Under the pieces are notes generated by a model. That model searched no databases. It had not been told where the DNA came from and was given only the letters and a program-made list of their open reading frames with translations. The translations under genes were made by a program, and so were the position numbers. Below, piece after piece: positions 9,380-13,751 of a stretch of DNA of 13,751 nucleotides. Each line of letters begins with the position of its first letter. Positions within the stretch are counted from its first letter, which is position 1. The stretch spans positions 1-13,751 of the forward strand of contig CAJVPJ010000981.1 in NCBI GenBank assembly GCA_910592205.1. The letters run 5' to 3'. This stretch comes from Paraglomus occultum (lineage: Eukaryota > Glomeromycota > Glomeromycetes > Paraglomerales > Paraglomeraceae).

Positions 9380-9551
9380 TTGTTAAGGATGTTACCTCCA
9401 AAGAGACGTTACAAGTAATTAATTTATCAATAAGTAGATTTTTCGCACTTGTTCAAAAAAACCAAATAATCAACAAGAAAAAAAATTATTATGCCAGCAG
9501 TGTCGAGAACGTCTATGTGTAACTAATTGCTTGCAGAACGGTTTACCATAA
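9380..9551 (+). pseudogene. piggyBac-like transposase C-terminal cysteine motif, remnant
   Basis: The frame at 9438-9551 ends with CSKKPNN, then LLCQQCRERLCVTNC, then a stop nine residues on. The spacing C-x13-C-x2-C-x3-L-C-x3-C is the layout of the cysteine-rich tail of piggyBac transposases (C-x2-C ... C-x2-C-x3-LC-x3-CF). The first cysteine of the expected pair is absent (F-R-T-C). A short basic peptide, LPPKRRYK, just upstream in another frame (9392-9415) sits where the proline/basic linker would be. No DDE catalytic region is recognised upstream, nor terminal repeats. If correct, this is a small decayed tail; the family call rests on the cysteine pattern alone. Confidence 0.4.
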
Positions 9552-10241
9552 AAACCGTTATTATTATTTGCAAACAACAAGACATCAAAGTATTAGTCGT
9601 AAGTCTAAAAATAAATACATTGTAAATCTTACAAATTAGACAAGTGCGTGTTGATAGCAAAAATTTCTGTTCACAATTATGTAAATAAGACTATCGACCG
9701 CCACCGCAATGGTGATAGAACATTTTTCGTTCGACTAGAATAGTTGTGCGGTTTGATATTAGTAAAGAAAGCTACTGGATGCTGTTTGTTTGTCTTATTA
9801 TTGCTTGCGTTATGGAATGCGTATTTATTGTCGTAATAACGTCTTTAATTGGATAGTCCGATAACGATAGTAAACACACAAATTTTTCACCACATGGAGT
9901 TTCCAACGGAAATAGATCGATCGAATTTGTATAACTGTAACATTATATGACGAAATACACGCAAAATTACTGCACTTTGATTATGACATTACGTTCTGCT
10001 GTCATGTGTAAATAATATTCAACATAAAGTTTGATTAATTTCCGAAAATTTTTTTGTATACATAAAGTATTAAAAGTTTTATTCAACGAATCGTTGTTGT
10101 ATGGAGAATCGTGTAACACTCTGATCGATTAACGTTTATTTACACGTGCAAAAAATTGCACAACTTGGGTCAGCCGATAGAGTGTACGCATAATATATTG
10201 ACTAATTCTAAATATTAGTTCGTGAGACTTATCATACTTAA
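9552..10241. other. AT-rich stretch without a gene
   Basis: No open frame or motif is supported. A small stem, aacggttt/aaaccgtt, lies just before, at 9537-9559. Confidence 0.4.
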
Positions 10242-10526
10242 TCGTCAAATTATTCGATAACTTATCAGGCAATAAACAAATCGTATGACGACAACAAACA
10301 ATACATTGTGCTGACCCTATTATTCCGTTTATTGTTTAAAGAAAAAGATGGTAGTGGACCACAAGACTTGATATCTGCATGTCGTTATATTGAATATCAA
10401 CGCACTAAAAATTATGCTAATGACGATTATGGAAATTTGGCAAATAAATATGCAAGTGGCGTTAATGTCCATTCTCGGCGTTTAAAAAAAAATGACGACA
10501 GAACGAACAGCGTATTTTGTACCTAA
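10242..10526 (+). other. Open stretch, possible exon with GNLxN-YASGV motif
   Basis: The frame is open for 94 codons from 10242 to TAA at 10524-10526 and lacks an ATG. A splice acceptor, aacttatcag, ends at 10268. The C-terminal half is hydrophilic (SACRYIEYQRTKNYANDDYG, then NLANKYASGVNVHSRR). The motif GNLANKYASGV recurs 230 nt downstream in a second open stretch with mostly synonymous changes, which argues for coding origin. The family is unknown, and no consensus donor is visible. Confidence 0.35.
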
Positions 10527-10639
10527 TTCCTTATCATTGATCGGTGTTGAAAATCAGCGAGCAAATCATATGTGATGTAATGTGCTTATACAAGCGATGT
10601 GGATAGGATTAATTACTTATTATTAATGAGAGACCTTAA

Positions 10640-10747
10640 TGGAGTAAACCTTACAGTCATGGAAACTTGGTAAACAATAGCTATTATGCAAGCGGCGTTG
10701 ATGGCACTTGCAATTATCGCTATAATAATTTCGGGCATAACTCGTGA
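10640..10747 (+). other. Second GNLxN-YASGV stretch, possible exon or decayed duplicate
   Basis: After an acceptor-like aaccttacag (ends 10656), the frame reads HGNLVNNSYYASGVDGTC... and stops at TGA 10745-10747. Against GNLANKYASGVNV upstream, the aligned DNA differs by transitions (aat/aac, gca/gta, agt/agc, aat/gat) and a six-base insertion. It may be a repeat unit of one gene or a partial duplication. Confidence 0.3.
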
Positions 10748-10892
10748 TTTTCTATTTCGAGTATGATCCGATCGTTTTTCATTTCTTCAGGTTACTGATT
10801 TTGCATATTTATACTTTTCCTAAACCGCACTAACCCCAGTGGATACGCTTTTTAGCGTCGGTTTTATACATTACATCAATAAATCAATAAAT

Positions 10893-11161
10893 AAACTATA
10901 TCACTATATCACCATATCGTGATTCCAACTCCAGTTCTAATTTATGAGAAAAATTCCCTGTCACATAATATTGGCTTTTTTCATAAAATTCAATGTGTTC
11001 GACAAAAGATTGTCAGTGATCTTTACTTTATTACTGATCAATATATAAGGTATTCGACAGAAGTCGGAGAACATTATCTTGCGTGGACTATCCGCGATGC
11101 TGCAATGTTGCAATGTCCTCTACTTTGTTACTCAAAACTATTTTTTGACTTACACTTCTAA
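10893..11161 (+). other. Open stretch, unknown (89 codons)
   Basis: The frame is open from 10893 to TAA at 11159-11161 without an ATG; the readable part begins near IPTPVLIYEKNSLSHN and includes IVSDLYFITDQYIRYSTEVG. Composition is protein-like, but no motif, repeat or convincing donor is visible. In this AT-rich window several frames of this length are expected by chance. Confidence 0.22.
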
Positions 11162-11465
11162 CACATCAATAATGGTAAAACTTTTCATGACATTGTGAAT
11201 TTCCCTGTTGCACTAATTTGGTAAACAGTTGCCCTAAAAATTAGCTTACATTATGCTTTAACCTTATTCGTGTTAGTAATAAGTAAAAATCTTTTCCCTT
11301 CCGTTGTCATTACAGCCCTATATTTATCTGCTACTGTTTTTTCCGCTGTTTGTTACACGAAATTTCTTGTGCTGCCAAGTCCTTGACATTAACCGATGAT
11401 TGCACTAAACCTTAATGAATTTACCCCCCGTGCATTTTTGCCTTACGCTATCAGTAATTTATTAA
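11162..11465. other. Spacer between two open stretches
   Basis: No gene is seen. An acceptor-like ttgtcattacag near 11304-11315 precedes a short hydrophobic open frame (ALYLSATVFSAVCYTKFL) that stops within 25 codons. Confidence 0.3.
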
Positions 11466-11789
11466 TATTTACTAGAAACTGGCTCTTCGGTCCCTCTGAT
11501 TTATAATCAGATTTCATATGTTTGCAAAAGCTATATAGAAATATCGACACGTCCAGTTATTATCTTGACAAATCCAATTTTATCGAGTCTACATCGTGAT
11601 AAAAAGAGTTATCTAATCGCTAATTTATCTACTGTACAAAAACATGAAACTACGATATATTTTACTGCTGATACTCCATTGATTTTTCTTTTACCCGAAT
11701 CATATACTACAACCCAAACAATGTATGCAAGCGTCGAGTCACAATATAATACGCCCGATTCACCTCATGTTCAATATTGGCATATATGA
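11466..11789 (+). other. Open stretch of 107 codons, possible terminal exon
   Basis: The frame is open from 11466 to TGA at 11787-11789. A good acceptor (tttattaatatttactag) ends at 11475, so the exon would start at 11476 with the reading TGSSVPLIYNQISYVCKSYI. It continues with a polar, Thr/Ser-containing tail (ESYTTTQTMYASVESQYN). It lacks an initiating ATG, so it is better viewed as a last exon than as a gene. I know no matching family, and no partner exon is certain. Confidence 0.35.
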
Positions 11790-12384
11790 ACAGTAACGAA
11801 ACGTTATGAAGCATAATTAACTGTCATAATCGACAGTGCAGTAATTTGTTACGTGTAATACTATTTATTGTATCATGAAATAAGATGCACGTGTATATGA
11901 ACGATACAATATAAAGACGTAATAAGTTACTTGCGCTTATATAGATTAGTTATTTCTTAAGCTAAAACTTACAAACGTTAAAGTAGCATATATTTAAAAC
12001 AAATTCAGTTGTTTATACGCGAGTAGGATTGATATCGTAATGCCAATAAATGATTTTATAATGTCGTTACCTGGTTGTCTTTACTATTCCAATCTGACAT
12101 ACATGTCCATTCGGAATGGACATAAATTCCAAACCGACATACAACATTAGCAGCCACGACATGTTTACAAGATACATGATAAGTGTATGTAAATAAAATT
12201 TCTGCTTGTTAAGCCAATTTGTATAAATCGCAGACTACTCATATCAGATGTTTTTACACACACGGACATGGCAGCCTTCCTAATAATTATTTTTATTAGT
12301 TAGTATGCTGTTTTCGTCAGTCTGATTATTTACTTATCTACTTTTTTGCAATTCAGTGAACAAATCCCGAGAATATCTCGTCCG
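11790..12384. other. Non-coding stretch with a compact repeat-palindrome
   Basis: No gene is supported. At 12086-12103 and 12126-12143 an 18-nt direct repeat (attccaatctgacataca, attccaaaccgacataca; 16 identities) brackets a perfect inverted repeat, atgtccattc-g-gaatggacat, at 12103-12123. Confidence 0.5.
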
Positions 12385-12546
12385 TTAAATCGAACGGCTC
12401 TTTTGTGTAATATCTCGTGCGGCTTCCCACGGTTCTCCATACAGCTTTCGTTCATTGATATCTGCTCTTTTTTCTCTCGGCATCTGCTGGAGATACAAAT
12501 CCATCAAGTGTATTACGTCAACTAGTTCTACTAATAAATGTTGGAA
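12385..12546 (-). other. Charged, protein-like open stretch (53 codons), possible 3' exon
   Basis: The minus strand is open from 12546 to TAA at 12387-12385. It reads LVDVIHLMDLYLQQMPREKR and ADINERKLYGEPWEAARDIT near its end, a composition typical of a real helical protein (many E, R, K, D; one tryptophan; few repeats). An acceptor-like ATTTATTAG ends at 12531, or an ATG at 12504 would give 39 residues. The family is not recognised. It lies divergent to the kinase-like gene, 125 nt away. Confidence 0.4.
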
Positions 12547-12671
12547 TCAAACCTTGTAGCAAAATAGGGGTTTCTTGTGAATTGCTATGGATATCTTTGT
12601 ACTATTTTTTGTGAATAAGGATAATGTGGAAAACAGTCACTCAACACATTATTATCTCACGGTTTTTGCAG

Positions 12672-13515
12672 TGATTTGTTGGGATTACTCATCCGTAACA
12701 CTACCGATGAAATCGACGGTAACACACATGACACTTCACATAAATGTGTAACCCAAAACCAGAATGTGCCTGCCTCTGAAGTGCATCGAAAGTCATTTAA
12801 CGATGTCTTAACTTTAGCAACTTGTACACCAATTGACAACTTGATTCAATCCTTCTTGGAAAATGAAAACGAAGACTCAAGGCTGGAATGGATTTCTTGC
12901 TCAAATATTACCGGCATAGAACCAACTCGAATTGACAACGTCTACTGCGCTACTCGCACGGTGAAAACAATGAGAACGTTGGTGTTGCTTGGAAGTAGCG
13001 AAGAATGCACAGCAACGCTTGTGAGTGAGTTTGCTAGAATACACTCACTTCCAACACACAAGTACAATAAGAGTATCAGTCAATACAGACGATATTCCAC
13101 CTGGCTTAAGGAACGCAACAAACACATAAAGGGATTTACCACATATAATAACAGCCATTACATGGTTGCTCATAAACGTTTTTACCATTCTTATTCTCGA
13201 TATGGATTCTGCTCCGCATGTGGATTACTCCGATGTAGTCCAGCGTGGTGCATCTGTGGACATAAACAATTATCAGATGGATGGACTAGCAGCAATCAGC
13301 AACTTGATGAGTTTATAAAGAAGACTCAGTCGCAAACAAACTCAGTGAATGACGCCTATCTGGAATGGATTCCATACGACTGTATTTATGATTATGGATA
13401 TGGCTTACACTTGGATAGTCTACCTACTGATACATACATTAAATTGATTCCACTTGAAATAACAGATGAGGTACATGATTTATATTATGCTGAGGTAAAC
13501 TATTTACTATGGGAC
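12672..13515 (+). CDS. Kinase-like protein with zinc-ribbon and two degenerate kinase N-lobe starts
   Basis: The frame is open from 12625 and has no early ATG; an acceptor (ggtttttgcag) ending at 12671 suggests this exon begins at 12672. Counting from codon 12676: residues 53-57 (IDNLI) and 71-91 (EWISCSNI ... VYCA) resemble the hydrophobic linker and the first two strands of a kinase. Residues 101-122 ([10 protein letters not shown]...EFAR) look like strand 3 and helix C, but the glycine loop and the VAxK lysine are absent. Residues 176-195 hold a cysteine ribbon (C179, C182, C187, C192, C194), then WTSSN (203-207), DEFI (211-214) and EWIPY (230-234), followed by a second incomplete kinase start ending DLYYAE (268-273). 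This order (ribbon, WTSxN, xDxFI, EWIPY, kinase) matches kinase families expanded in Rhizophagus, as I recall them. Without catalytic residues it is probably a pseudokinase or a truncated regulator. The same frame stays open to TAG at 13738-13740, but from about 13515 that is the wrong frame of another gene. Confidence 0.65.
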
Positions 13516-13751
13516 GTGATGGAGATTTCCACAATGTCAAAGCAGGTGATTTGTGTGCCAAATGTTCAGCATCTATGCCACTCACAAGCAGTCGTGCTAT
13601 TGAGGTGGGACATACTTTTCTGCTCGGTACCAAATATTCATCCATTCTCAAAGCCGAGTTCACGCCAGAAGACCCATCTACTCCAGGCGAGAGACGACCA
13701 ATGCAAATGGGATGTTATGGACTCGGTCTATCACGTATAGTAGCCGCAATA
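13510..13751 (+). CDS. Prolyl-tRNA synthetase, mitochondrial/bacterial type, internal fragment (partial)
   Basis: In the third frame the plus strand encodes about 80 residues running off the window: [30 protein letters not shown], then [16 protein letters not shown]. The [13 protein letters not shown] block followed by MGCYGxGxxR is diagnostic of the bacterial-type ProRS catalytic core; the MGCYGxGxxR part is class II motif 3. In fungi this enzyme charges mitochondrial tRNA-Pro. The C-x2-C just before the block fits the usual position. Motifs 1 and 2, which should lie upstream, were not found in the window; the kinase-like sequence occupies that place. The frame opens only after TGA at 13491-13493. 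An internal exon with acceptor gatggag (ending 13524) is possible in phase 1, but its pyrimidine tract is poor. It may be a chimeric or truncated copy. Confidence 0.8.

Noticed and set aside
9537-9559. Small stem-loop aacggttt/aaaccgtt as a terminator
   Set aside because: Eight-bp stems are common by chance, and intrinsic terminators do not apply to eukaryotic nuclear genes.
13439-13663. 74-codon minus-strand frame
   Set aside because: It is antisense to the synthetase and kinase-like coding sequence.
13516-13740. Tail of the 354-codon frame as part of the kinase-like protein
   Set aside because: The same bases encode the conserved prolyl-tRNA synthetase block in another frame, so this tail is a chance extension.
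1-13751. tRNA, rRNA and CRISPR search by eye
   Set aside because: I saw no T-arm GTTCRA pattern in a cloverleaf context, no rRNA blocks, and no regularly spaced repeats. A tRNAscan or Infernal run would be decisive.

Overview
The window looks like nuclear DNA of an AT-rich eukaryote, most likely a fungus of the Mucoromycota and probably an arbuscular-mycorrhizal lineage (Glomeromycotina). The evidence is split genes with short GT-AG introns (about 97-182 nt), TATA boxes, no bacterial operon layout, and a cysteine-ribbon plus 'WTSxN ... EWIPY' module known to me from the greatly expanded Rhizophagus-type kinase families. The species is an inference.

Layout. (1) Positions 1-1448, minus strand: a five-exon gene for a membrane protein with an N-terminal signal-anchor and a C-terminal membrane segment (GGAWG...YAILFG); its 3' end lies outside the window. 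(2) 1916-2079: a 164-bp MITE with TA duplications. (3) 2100-4060: mostly non-coding, with a possible minus-strand exon (2324-2560) and a striking 63-bp-arm hairpin (3014-3143). (4) 4144-4841, minus: a broken copy of the kinase-like zinc-ribbon gene. (5) 4850-7100: AT-rich, with a transition-biased diverged duplication. (6) 7151-8500, minus: a complete five-exon gene for a secreted Ser/Thr-rich protein of 290 aa, which I assembled from splice sites whose phases all agree. (7) 8500-12380: no confident gene; several open stretches, a piggyBac-like cysteine motif and a few repeats. (8) 12385-12546, minus: a charged, protein-like open stretch. (9) 12672-13515, plus: an intact kinase-like/zinc-ribbon open frame, followed directly and in another frame by a mitochondrial/bacterial-type prolyl-tRNA synthetase segment that runs off the window.

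The genes do not form a pathway. The theme is an accessory, fast-changing fungal region: secreted and membrane proteins, paralogous pseudokinase-like modules (one intact, one decayed), transposon remnants and a chimeric junction. The window contains no bacterial-style operon, CRISPR array, rRNA or recognisable tRNA.
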